Positions 12,621 to 24,574 of a stretch of DNA of 64,000 bases are shown one piece after another. Under the pieces are notes generated by a model. That model did no database searches. It saw only the letters and a program-made list of their open reading frames with translations, and was not told where the DNA came from. Position numbers and translations under genes: made by a program. The stretch is taken from NCBI RefSeq assembly GCF_000002995.4, contig NW_025062479.1, positions 9,601,721-9,665,720 of the forward strand, given 5' to 3'. Within the stretch, counting starts at the first letter, position 1. Each line of letters opens with the position of its first letter. This DNA comes from Brugia malayi. Its lineage: Eukaryota > Nematoda > Chromadorea > Rhabditida > Onchocercidae.

Positions 12621-15600
12621 CTAACAAAAATTCCAAAATCCTTTAATTTTATTTGAATTTTTATCTTTATTTTCTTTAAAAAAAAAATGAATATGAATGA
12701 ATAGATGATATTTCAGAAGGGGATCAAAATCTAAGACATATTTTTAAAAAATCTTACATTCAATATTGCCATTGGTTATTATCTGATTGAATTTCTCAAG
12801 TAATTAATAAATGGAATAGAAACTTTTCAATGAGTGATTTTGTAAGTGAGGTATGAATTCAATAGCTTCACAAAATCATTTTTGAAATGCAAATGATATC
12901 TTAGATTTTATCCTCTTCGTCTATTCATTTGTTTGAAATATCAAACTATCAAATTTGTTGACCATCGAAAATAGGCTGTGAAGGCTTTCAGAAGGTTTCG
13001 AGATTGAAAAACTGGAATAAGATGGAAATAGACTTTAAAAATTGAAGTAAGGTGGATATTCAGTAATGGAAAATTTCCTCTACATTGAATCATAGAAACA
13101 GTTAAAGAGTAAAAGGCAGTTTGTTAATTTAGTGGAACGATTTTTTCATTCTTTGATTTTGACAACGAGACAATGATGTATATGGCAATATGTGACCTTT
13201 TATTTGAGCCTAACTTATGATATCAACCTTGAAGTTCATCATTAATAAGGTGGTATTGATGTTTCATCTTTTTAGTTTTAATACCTATTGGTCATATGAG
13301 AGAATAGGTAGGAACATATGATAGCCATACATTCAGTTTAATAATCAAAAATATTAATATGTAAAAATTGAAAAGATTCAATACTCAACTATGTTTGATG
13401 GCTGGTAGCAAAAAAATGAAAAAATAAAAATAGGATGATCATAGCTGGGAATTGCACAGATATCACTGCTAATTAATAATATAAAGTCAGTCAATTTATT
13501 ATCAGTGTTACAAATGACTTCGAGGAGAAAAGTGCTTCATATAGATCCCAGCGAAAGAATTGAAGTTTGATTATCAATTTAATTTAAATATGTTTATCAC
13601 TTGCTACTAGTTTATTAATTATTATGAATAGGCCCACCTATCCATCCGGTCTATTATGATATGTATGCAAATTAATTACACATTAAAATGCAATAATCGA
13701 TTTCTTATATGCTTAAAGTAGCAGAACATAAAAAAAAGAAGGAATTAAAACAAATAAATAGTTAAAAAGTTTAGAAGACTATGAAATATCAGTAGGAGGA
13801 ATAAATTGTGATTATTTCGAAATTTATTCATTTACTTATCTATAAGATGAAAGGGAAAGAGAGAAGAGGAGTTGTGTGTGTGTGGGGGAGAGAAAGAGGA
13901 AAAAAAAAAGAAGAGGAGTGACAATTGAAATTTAGTTTATTAATTTCATAATTTTATAACAGAACGGTTTAACACTTTTTTACCCCTATCTCATTTATTC
14001 CTTTTATAATAATTGCTTGCAATCACTTCAGGTTATTATATTATTAAAAGGAATTTAATTCTGCTCACATCATTCTAATTGTTAACTTATTTACAAATTA
14101 AGCATCACTACTTCCATAAATTTTCCTTCTAGTGATAAAAAAAAAATTTTTTTTTCATTGATAAACTGTAGAACACAATATGTGTAATGATATATTGTCA
14201 TCCAGATTAAGAGAATTATCCTTCGTTCATTCAATACTCCGCTTTCTATGGATTTCATCATAAATTATAAATCGAGCATTGATTGATTTCTTAAAAAAAT
14301 TGTAATTTATTCATCCGTTAGTATAACTATGAGTTATAATATCATTAAATTTTGTGAAATTTTTTTTTAAAATTATAACCTAATTAAGCAGTTGCTTTTT
14401 TTCTGTTTTGTTTCACATTTTAACTATTTCGGATTTTTTTACTTGGGGCATTTCTTTCTCCTCACAGATTAAAATTGTTTCATTTCCGGAAATTTGTCAC
14501 CATTGTTAGAATTGATAATATTTTCACAGGCATAAAATAGGTTTAAATTTCTCGCTATTAAGAAAAGTTAGTTCCATTGATTTGAAATGAAAAATTTCAA
14601 TAGTTGATTAATTAAATTCGATTGAGAATTTATAGCACAATTGTAATCTTCTATGTTTACATATGTGAACAATTAGCATACATTTACATATATTATAAAC
14701 TTAAAGGAATAACCCGTGCATGGTATAAACAATTCTCCTTTGTGGGCATCTCTTTATAAGGTTATCATATTTCACTTATTAACTTTTTAATATTAAAAAT
14801 GTTTGCATTCAGTCACAATTGTAAAAGAAAAAAATATTAATGAATTAATTTGAAGTAATTAATAGCCCACAAAGGAAATTTGGTTAAAATGAAGCAGCAA
14901 AATTTAAATCGAAGTGATTATATTATGCAGTATTTGTTGTTAGAAGTAATTCACCATCCCTTGACCAATGACATGTCATATAATGTCGTAATAACAGACG
15001 ATATTTATCCGAAAATAACATATATATTGTTATGTTGCATGATGCATTCACCATTACCTAAAATAATTATAATTAATTAACCCAAAAAAAACTTTTTAGT
15101 AGTATGAAAATTTTTTATTTTTGCAAAAAATATGTAAGCCAAAAAATACGTAAAGTAAAAGATGAGTATGCATACGAAATAAAAACTTGGACATTTCTAT
15201 AAATAACAAGTGTAAAGAATTTTTTTAAGGCAAAAAAGAAAAAAAATATTGATGATTGTGATATCTAAAATTTATGACGGAAAATCGCGCCTCATCTTTT
15301 TCATTTTTCTTTTATTCTCATAAATGTGCTTCAAAAAATGAACAATTTATTAAGATTTCAAACTTCAAAAATAGTAGTTATGTTTATTTGAGTTTATACC
15401 TTGGTTAATCATAATTTAACTTTTATTTGTTTTATTGATAGTTTTTCTTTTTGTTGATTATTATTATTGATATTGTTTTAACTTTTTATTATTATTAATA
15501 GTGCTATTCTTTCAAATTACTTTTTAATAATTTTATTTCATATTAGAAATTGTTAATTTAGCTGAATTCTGCGCAGTTTTTTTCTCCTTAATTTAATACC

Positions 15601-15738
15601 TTTCATTTTATTTGAGTAATAATAACATGTCTAGCTCAGTTTTTGCAAGTAATCGATACATTCCCAGTTTAATTTCAATTCCTTGACAAATATGGAGAGT
15701 ATCATCATAATTCACTAAATATTATGAAAAAAAAAAAC
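12621..15738. other. Probable terminal GPCR intron(s) or intergenic; TM7 exon not located
   Basis: The GPCR reading ends before TM7 at about 15.74 kb, so the missing TM7 exon should be within or beyond this stretch on the minus strand. I looked for an NSSVNF or N-x-x-x-Y type motif and found none. A 12-bp inverted repeat (TCCTTTGTGGGC at 14736-14747, complement at 14865-14876) is the only structure noted. Microsatellite-like GT and GA tracts lie near 13855-13920. Confidence 0.4.
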
Positions 15739-18700
15739 TTGCCAAGAAATTGTTGTAAGTGACAAGCGAAACGTAGAGAGCATTGTCATAGCCAACATTT
15801 TCAAGAATATTGACTACAAATGCTAACGTATTGCAGGAGAGGAAAACAAGTACAATTGCAATAAGCATTATTGATATTTGGCGTTCTTTTCGTTCCGCTT
15901 GTTTTAGCGATTCATCGGGTACCATACTTTGTCTCCTATGTAGTCGATTTGATCGTCGAATAGCTAGTAGTACCTGAAAATAATCAATACTTTAAGCAAA
16001 GTGTTAAATTCCCATTATAAACTCTAATCTAATTTAAATTTAAATCAGTTCAAAAATTAAATTATTTTATTTTGGAAAAAATATATAATTGAAATTTAAA
16101 TAAACCGATTATTCAGCATAATATGTCTTTTGATATTAAATAAACTATTAGGATGTTTATAATTTTAGCTGCCATTAGCATTGTGTAATAATAATTGGAT
16201 TAAAAAATTTATCCACTAATTGAAATTATCTACGCTTTAATTAAACTTTTCAATGGTTGAAAAAGTTAACCTGAGAATTTAAAATAATTAATAATGTAAA
16301 TGGCAGCACAAACATCAATATGGTATAGGCCCAACCAAAAAATATAAGGCGATAAGTTTGATTAAGTCGTAGATTTGATGGGACTAACACCGGAATGAAG
16401 GCATTTATATTTGATCGAAAGCAGTTATTGACAACACGCACCTAAAATTAAACTTACGGTTATTTTAGAAATAAAATTTATAAGTATATTAATTATCAGT
16501 AATTAATTCATAGATTAAATTATATTTTGATGATTGATAAATTTTAGAATTTAACATTTAAGTCTATTGAACTTTTATTTTATATTAATCAATCAACATT
16601 TTCCAATTGAAAGCTTCTTTTCAAATGCTTCTTTCTCTTTTATTTTATTTTTTGTTGTTTTTATAATAGTAATATCTTCAGTTCTACCTCATTCTTATCA
16701 TATCTTTTTCCCTCAATTTCAAATTCTAATTCTTTTGGGATTTAGAATTCATTTATACCATTAGTCATTCAATGACATCAGTCATCATCAACTTTTACAT
16801 TTCATATTGACTCATTCATTATCGACTTTTGATCTTATATTGGAATTTAATAAGCCGATAAAACTATTATGTTTCATCCTTTCCAATGATTATTATATTC
16901 TTTCGTAAACTTTAATGAAATTTCTTATTGTTTAAAAATTACGGTTTTTAAAGATTCTTTAAGATTCTGCTAAATCGTTTAATGCATCATCCCAATCCAA
17001 CTTGAATTCTATACTGGATATGACCACCAATTATTTTTTTTTAATTAAATCCAATTATTTAATTAAACTATTTATTCGATGATTGTAACTCAAATGAAAA
17101 TTTTTGTGATATAAATAAAAGAATACGTCTTCATGAAGAATAGGGATAAATGAGGAAAATTTGTTTAGTGTTTTTAAATTATGTTTTAAATTTTATGAAA
17201 TAAATTATTTATTTTCAATTAAAATATCTTCCACAAATGATACATAGCAATGATAAGAATGAATTTTCTCTTTTTTTCTTCGTCTTTTATTTTGTTTTCG
17301 TTGCTTATTTATCTCATTTACTTCTAATGCTCAGTCATTTTTCTTCCACTTTTCTCTTTCAAAATATCTTAATGGATTATAAATTTTGAGTTTTTTTTTC
17401 TTTTTTTCTGCTCCTTTAACTGAGTAAACGCTAATTCTATGCTAATAGCATTAGAGAAACAAATCTATGCACTGCAATTCATCCTAAAAATTATTTTCAA
17501 TATGGACTGAAATTTTCTGAAAACTAGAAGATTAGTAGAAATGTTTTCATTATAAATTCCTTTTACATTTAAATTTTCGATTACAATTAAAAGTTTGCCC
17601 CAACAAAAAATTCTGATTAGCTTCAAATAAATTGAAAATTGGGAAGCAATTAACCGGATGACTTAATTTAAAAAAAGAAATAAAAAGAAATGAAGCAGAT
17701 CTGGCACATTCGAATTATTTTTAAATCAATCAACATTATACCAACACAAGATGAAAATATGTAATCAATTTTCTAGTTATACTTTGATAGTTGAAAAGTC
17801 GGAAAACCAAGAATGACTTGAAAAAATAGTGAAAGGATTTTTTTTTTTAGATTCTAACTTTCCTTTGATATTATCATGATTTTATTTACGCCATTCCATA
17901 CATAATATGTTTTAATTTCAAACCAAAATTTGTAAAAAAATGTTTAACATAAAGTAATTTAATTCTAAATAACAGTGGACTAATTCTGGGTTAAAAAAAA
18001 AAAAAAAATAGTTGTGTTAGCTAAATTGCTCCTTTATAAAAGGATGTATAATATCTTTAATCCCTTTCTCCAAACGTTTTGCATCGTTAATTGATATTTT
18101 TGTCATTTGTCTGAAATTGGAATTCTATTAAATGCTTTTGCATTTATCATATTCTAGTATTATCATTGACATTCAACAGTACCATATATTAACTCGAAAA
18201 AAGGTCAACTTATGGGAATAAATTAAATTTAATGGATGCAAATTCATTTGTGTTTTATTTCTTATTCTATGTCTTTCCAAATAAATTTCCAAAGTAGAAA
18301 AAAAGAAATAAAAAACAAAAATATTGGAGCAATGCTATTTTTACAGCAAAACTATGAATTTAACAATTCATCAATAAATTTGGATTTGCTTTGAAGAAGA
18401 GTGATAAATCATCGTGGCTATTGATATTTCCCTCGGGAAAACATTTCTCTCGGGAAATATTCCCTCGTACTCTGAATATTCCTAATATTTTCACTGGCAA
18501 GTCGATGGTTGTATTTAACCTTTTGGTCGTATTCACCATAATAAGCAAAAATGAGATAAAGAAATATTTTGATACCGTATAACACACTTAATATCAATTT
18601 TATATTAATAAATAAATTTTATATAAATCGAAAATAATTTAAAATTAAATGAATTATACAAATTGGATTTTTTTTTTCTCTCATTATGGCAGCATTAATT

Positions 18701-21700
18701 TTACTCAAATCGTTTTCATCTGTTTTCTTCTCCTTTTCTTTTACAAGTCAATTTTACTTGCAAAATTTCCGAAGCGAAACCATTCAGGAATTAAATCTTG
18801 CTTATTTACTGGAACTTTAAGCAAAAGCAAATGTAAATAATACGATTGCTTGTATCGATTTATGTTTAACAAAGAAAATTTACCTCAAAGAATCGAGTAA
18901 TATTGAAGAGAAGAGAAAATCCGAGTAGTGATAGGATAAATATCCGAACTCGAGCCGTTTTCAGGAGCGTTGATGTTTTAAATGGTAAACATACGCCAAT
19001 ATAACGATGGACAGACATACCTGTTGTCATCCATACACTATAATTATTCCACTGTATTAATGATTTCATCAATTAATACAATAATGTCAATCATATTTTT
19101 ATTGATTAGATGAAGTGCTTTATGATACAATCATTATTAAATGTGAATTTTTACGAAATTTTATGGATGAAATTATTTCACATCCAATTTCTTGGAAATA
19201 AAAATGAAAGAATGATGGAGTAATTATCGTAGAATTCAGAGTTTAAAGTATATTTTCATGCAGTGGTGGCAATTTCATGCAAATATATTCAATTGCAAAA
19301 TAAAAGTCATTTTTTAAACTATTAGTACTTATGTATTTTTTTACCTTCTTTTCTAACTTTTTTTGAGGCATATTTTTACTCTAACATTGTATTTAAAAAT
19401 CGCTCATCATTTAAGCTGAAGCTAATTGCGTCTTTTAACTAATTAAATTGCATTGTCTTAAAAAATTTTAATTATTAATTTTCAGAATTTTAAGGGACAA
19501 TTCTTTTTCTCGTTTTTGTTACAGTTTTCAAATGAAATTTTATAAAAGAAAAGTGAAATATACGAAAATTTATCCTTTGTTATGATAAAAGCATTGTTGA
19601 TACATTGAGGAGAAAGACCAATGCACTTCACTGATTGATGAAATTTCTGGCCATTTCAATTTTTTTATTTCCTAGTTCGAAACTTCCAAAATAACAAGGA
19701 AAAAAGCTAGAAAACATTTCACAGCATTGAAAAAAAAAATGCCTTCTGAATATGTCGAAATAAGAAACAGCTGTCGATTTCTATCAAATAAAAAGATTGA
19801 TAGTGAAATATATTTTTTTTTTCGGTTGAATTTTTTTTTTTAATTTATTCTAAAGAGAATTTTAACTTATCATTTTAAAGATGGTAATGGTAACTTTGAT
19901 TTTATAAATATTTTAAAGATTTTCAGACAATGCTTCTAAACACAACGATCTGGTCCTTTGTTTAAAAAAAATCAAATATTTAAATTTGATAAGTCTTGAT
20001 AATTGATAGGAAGAGAGAGAAAAAAAGAAGGAAAAGATGAACTGAAAGAAGATGTAAGTGGTTAGTTGACAAAAAAACTTGCCTTATTGTTTGAGCGAGA
20101 GTCATCAGGCCATACATATAAGGTGCAACCCAATAACTGAAATTTGGATTTCTTATTTAATTAAGAACATTTTAGAGAAATATATGGTGAGTGATGCAAA
20201 ATATACTATTTTAGAAATTTTTATCAAATAAAAGAAGGCATTAACAATCAATGAATTTTTACAATAAATGAAATGAAATGAAATCATCAAATCAATGAAG
20301 AAGTGGTAATGAATTTTATAAAATAGTTAAGAAAAGATTTTCTTTTTATCAAATATTAAAGCTCTATTGAAGAAAAGCTTTCAGTTGTTTATTTTTTTAA
20401 ATATTTAATGTCACTCTCAATTTCATAACAAATTTCAATTTTTTACATTTAAATATTCTCACTACTACTTATCATGCCTTCTTTTTGCAACCATTTAAGC
20501 AATTTCTTCGTTTAATTCTGAAAAGAAAAACAAAGAACTGATTTATTGACTTTATTAAAATTGTTACATTTTCGAACAAAATGACAAATTATGTCATACT
20601 GAAACACTGCAAGTCAACCTAATATGGACACCTATTTCCGTTATAATCAGTTGCTATTAATTATTAATAATATTCAAATAGTGGTTTAAACTATAAAGGA
20701 AATTTGCTTTTCTTTTAATTTTGCTCACTATTTAGCTATGTTTAAATGAGGTTTGAAAAGTTTCTGAAACAGAGACCAGTTGCCGAGACAACTGCTATTT
20801 GGATGATATTAATAAGAAATTCAATAATCTTCAAATTTTCTTTCATTATACATCTCTTTTTCCTTCTCTTTTATTTTGTTTCACATTTCTTAATAACCAA
20901 TAAACTAAAATAACAAAAATCACATCGATGCAGATGTGTTGCTTAATGTTAATTATCATTATTTTTTCATCCGTCACCTGTTATCGTTTATCCTGTTTAC
21001 ATTACTCATAAATTTGTTATGTTCATCAAGATATTTATTTCATGTTTGAACACGGATATTTATAGCATTCTCAAAGAAAATTTGTTCCAATTATGGGAAT
21101 GACATACATTCTCATCTAATTGCATTTGTAATGTACAATAAACAGGATAAGATACTATTCTAATTATGTTAAGTTTTGTTGTAAATTTGTATGTTTCAGT
21201 AATCCAGGGATATTTACTTATGATAAGCGAGAATAATTAACGAAATGTTTTATTTATTTATGATGTTTTCCAATATACTTTTCATTTATTTGCACAAATG
21301 TTTGCTATTTCTGAACAAGTATTTTATTCGTCTAACAAAAATTAGACTAGTCCAAAATTTCATGACCACTTTTCTCTGTCCCTCTTTCTCTTTCCCCATC
21401 TATATTTACGTATATATAAATAAACAAATGGTTGCTCGAATGATTAAATACTCCTGCAGACTTATAATAGATGAAAGGATTCAGAGTTTAACAAAAAATT
21501 GTAAAAGTTTTCATTCGAATTCTGAGTCCTTCTTTTCCGGATAGATTCCTGTTTTTAGTCATCTTGGAGCATTCTGATGAAAATTCGATTGGTAAAATGA
21601 GCGAAATGAAAAGAAAAAAGCGGAAAAATATCTCAAAAAATACCTCTCTTTTCGGGAAGGAAAAAAACAATTAAGAATTTTGGTATATTCTCTCACACTA

Positions 21701-21887
21701 AAAAAAAAGGGAAAAAAATGGAAAGAAGAAAAACCTCATTTTTAGGTTATAACTTGTTAAATTTGAATGACCAATTTTGAAAGCAGCATTAGAGCGTAAA
21801 GTAAGTGCATGGTAGACGTACTATGTTCCTGTTTTTTGAAATTATTATTTCATGAGCTAACAAGCATCACTATTCAACAATATGCTT

Positions 21888-21930
<43 letters not shown>

Positions 21931-24287
21931 AAGAATTTGAAATCTAACGATTGATAAATTTCAAGTTTATTCTGGTGGGTAGATTTTGACCTCATGACGT
22001 TTTAGAGAATGTGGAATTGTTGCTTAAGCATCTAGTGAGAAATAGAAAAACGACAGTTGGTTCAATGAATCTGATAAAAGGACAACAGTCCTGCCCAACG
22101 AAAAATACCAGTTAGACGACTTTTTACAATTGAGCATTCCAGTTAGAATCTAGAAGTTCTCATTATACTTTAAATCACCATTAATTAATCACCTAACATC
22201 GCTACTTTTCCTTCCACTTTTTTCAGTACCTATATATCTCAGAAACAGAGAGAGAAATACTTCCAGACAGTCATTTTCAAGACCAATTTCAGCAGTGCTG
22301 TTAAGAAGTGCTAAATTTTTAATCTTTTAAAAAATTCAGGAAGAACTGTAAACAAAAATGCTTAACAACTGCAATAGAAACAAACTATGTTTCGCTATTT
22401 TTGTAATTGAAAATTTCTAACAGTGGGTTATATGTTATAGTTCACCAAATACTGGCATTCTCATATGTTATAGTTCAAATACTGGCATTTTATGTTGTGA
22501 CCTGTCAACACCTCAAACAGTCTTATCACACTAAAGATTTCTTTCTCTGACTTCATCCATGTTTTTAATCTTAATAACCTTCCGCCGAGTTTTATGCAAA
22601 TTATAATGAATGCGTTGACAAGTCTCATAGAACTTGACCAAAGGCTGCTACTTTAAAGTAATTTATTTACAGACTTTGATTAATTTCTCAACCAAACAAT
22701 AAAAATCAAGGTAATAGAACATATACAGAAGACAGAACAAAATCAGCTGGAAATTAAATTGTGTGCTAAGGATATGATTTAACATACGCGAAACTATTAA
22801 CTCTTTATCATCTCTCCATTCTCTCCTCCCACTTCCATCAATTCCCTTTACGGATCATCTGAAATTCTCAACTCCACTTCGCCTTAATTTATATGGATGA
22901 ACGTAAAATACCCTTCCTGTCCTTTTTGTGAACAACGAGGGAAAAAATATGTTTCTGCATGTCGTCCTATTCTTGACACTAGTTCAAACCTTGCCTACGT
23001 TATGTATTATATTGCCTAGAGAGTGTAAAACACCTATACTGAGCACAACTTTATTCTTTTTGGAACCAAATATGCATCACAGAAAGCTTTTAACTTATCA
23101 TCATAATTTTTCTTTTCTATCGATATCACGTTTATTTCAGCCATTTTTTTTTTTTTTTTTTGTTTTTTTCGGAAGTTGCTCAAAACTAGACTTATTTAAA
23201 GGTAACCTATTTAAAGAGTTGCATTTCCTACCACGATCAGAAAGTAAATAACAAGCAAACTGATCACCAAATATTAAAGATTCCAATTTTAGTGCGATTA
23301 AAATTGCTCGATATGATGCCACAAATATCAGTCATCCTCACAGACACCACACAGGAATCAACCCTTCCAAAATGGAAACAAATGGTAATCTTCCTCCCTC
23401 TCCCTCTCTCCCTCAGAAAAAGAAAAATTTTCTCTGGACGATTTCTGGGATTTCTACTAATTCAAGGATTTGTTGCATTACTGGATTAGAGTAGTAGAAG
23501 AAAGATTAAACGCAAATATAAAAATATATAACAAAAAGTAGAATAACTTTCTGGATTTGAATGCACAACAATTTAAACGGGATTTACAAATGCTATTGAC
23601 GAGGAAGACTTCGGATGACTGCTAACGAGGCAGCTCATGTGCTTCCACCTACCATTTAAACATCAATTACATCTACAGTACAAAAGACAAGCGACAAGCG
23701 AAAAGATCGAGAACACACGCCATTTTGAATGATGGTAAAGAATAAAAGTCAACTTGATCGATGAAATTTTCAAACAAGAACCTGAATCTGGTAGCCGACC
23801 ATGTCTTCGCATATTCACCCAGTCTGGGTAACGACAGAACAAAGAATGCAGAAAATAGAATAAGTGTATCAGAACTAGACAGAATTGCGAGGTACCAATT
23901 AATGGATGAGGAAAACATGAAACGATGGGTGAATATACGGATGGAGGTAATGTTTGCGCAAAGGCCAAACATGATAATTGGTAGAGTGATGAGGCCAAGC
24001 AGCAGCCTTTCCTCATATGCATAAAACTGATACGACAAATGGCATTCACAATCAACAGACAATATTGTGCACCATTTTGGTGATTCGTTATCATATTGAT
24101 GTTCATTTCCCACTGTACTATTATTGCTATCTCTGATATTGCTAAGTATGAACTCATGGGATGCCGAGACAGTAGGAATGAATAACCGTGAAAGGTCACT
24201 GATGTCAATACTACTAATAGTAGCCGAAATATTGGAATTAACAGCATTTGTAGTATCAGAAATCTTATCGGCTGCGACTAAATCCAT
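15738..24287 (-). CDS. FMRFamide-receptor-like rhodopsin-family GPCR (TM7/tail exon unresolved)
   Basis: A peptide GPCR of the invertebrate FMRFamide-receptor (frpr) type, acting at the plasma membrane. Exons read downward: 24287-23782 (ATG at 24287; 5' UTR exon back to acceptor at 24407), 20136-20083, 19037-18884, 16441-16271, 15973 to about 15743. The extracellular N-terminus of about 100 residues carries NIS, NST and NES glycosylation sites. TM1 is near LGLITLPIIMFGLCANIT and TM2 near INWYLAILSSSDTLILF. Then come AQTISVWMTTG and HRYIGVCLPF (TM3 and DRY-equivalent), TM4 in RIFILSLLGFSLLFNITRFFE, TM5 in LIFFGWAYTILMFVLPFTLL, and TM6 in KERQISIMLIAIVLVF followed by FLSCNTLAFVVNILE. Intron 2 has a GC donor (AAG/GCAAGT), and only that choice restores the TM3 sequence. 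The exon 5 end also fits a GC donor. The ligand is unknown. Confidence 0.85.
16442..18883 (-). other. GPCR intron 3
   Basis: An intron between the TM4 exon and the TM5 exon. ORFs of 63-75 codons inside it on both strands have no family features. It contains an iterated CTCGGGAAA motif (18424-18467) described separately. Confidence 0.75.
18424..18467. repeat. Iterated TTTC-CTCGGGAAA motif, partly palindromic
   Basis: TTTCCCTCGGGAAA occurs at 18427-18440 and TTTCTCTCGGGAAA at 18444-18457, followed by a partial third copy (TTCCCTCG). The period is about 17 bp, inside GPCR intron 3. Confidence 0.8.
21891..21928. repeat. Poly-T run of about 38 bases
   Basis: One uninterrupted homopolymer T tract within GPCR intron 1, on the antisense strand of the gene. 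Its true length is uncertain in any assembly. Confidence 0.9.
22430..22489. repeat. Tandem duplication of about 30 bp
   Basis: A 30-bp segment at 22430-22459 (starting ATATGTTATAGTTC, ending AAATACTGGCATT) is repeated at 22463-22489 with a 3-base deletion. It lies in GPCR intron 1. Confidence 0.85.
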
Positions 24288-24407
24288 AACTGCGGGCTAA
24301 ACAGACCTCGTTTAGGGTCACTGAGACCGTGAAACAGAAACACGATTAAAAGCTTGGAATAGTAGCCTAGGCTGAGAAAGTATCCGTCTTTAGCAGTCCC
24401 GCCCCTT

Positions 24408-24574
24408 CTGAAAAAACATGAGTAGAGTAAAAGAGTTGATTACCCTCTCCAAGCCTCAGCAATAACAGCAACAGCCGTTAAGCTTCCGCCAGCAATAACA
24501 TACATATCGCCAGTGACGGATGGAATGGATAATACATAAACATTAACGGCTTGAACAATGCACCAGTTCCCTCT
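24408..24574 (-). other. Short spacer between lem-2 stop and GPCR 5' exon
   Basis: Only 167 bp separate the lem-2 TGA from a strong TTTTTTCAG acceptor that opens the GPCR 5' exon (exon base 24407). There is no AATAAA on the minus strand in this interval. The arrangement resembles a nematode intercistronic region, with the acceptor as a trans-splice site. The 120-nt leader before the GPCR ATG is unusually long for a trans-spliced mRNA. Confidence 0.5.

Larger units (their letters stand above)
20137..23781 (-). other. GPCR intron 1
   Basis: A 3.6-kb intron between the TM1-TM2 exon and the short TM2-TM3 exon. It includes a T run of about 38 bases (21891-21928) and a duplicated segment near 22430-22489. 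The open frames in it lack family signals. Confidence 0.75.

Noticed and set aside
14736..14876. 12-bp inverted repeat as terminal repeats of a small transposon
   Set aside because: The arms are short, there is no target-site duplication I can see, and the 117-bp interior has no features.
18360..18587. Overlapping ORFs on both strands (75 and 63 codons)
   Set aside because: They lie inside GPCR intron 3, have no domain, and are explained by the repeated CTCGGGAAA block lowering stop frequency.
20079..20082. GT donor (CAA/GTTTTT) for GPCR exon 2
   Set aside because: It joins in phase to 19051 but inserts several extra residues at the start of TM3; the GC donor with acceptor at 19037 gives the conserved TM3.
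23761..24024. Plus-strand ORF of 87 codons
   Set aside because: Antisense to the GPCR TM1-TM2 exon.
23663..24247. Second minus-strand frame of 194 codons over the GPCR first exon
   Set aside because: It overlaps the GPCR frame that carries TM1 and TM2 and joins the next exons; the alternative has no family pattern.
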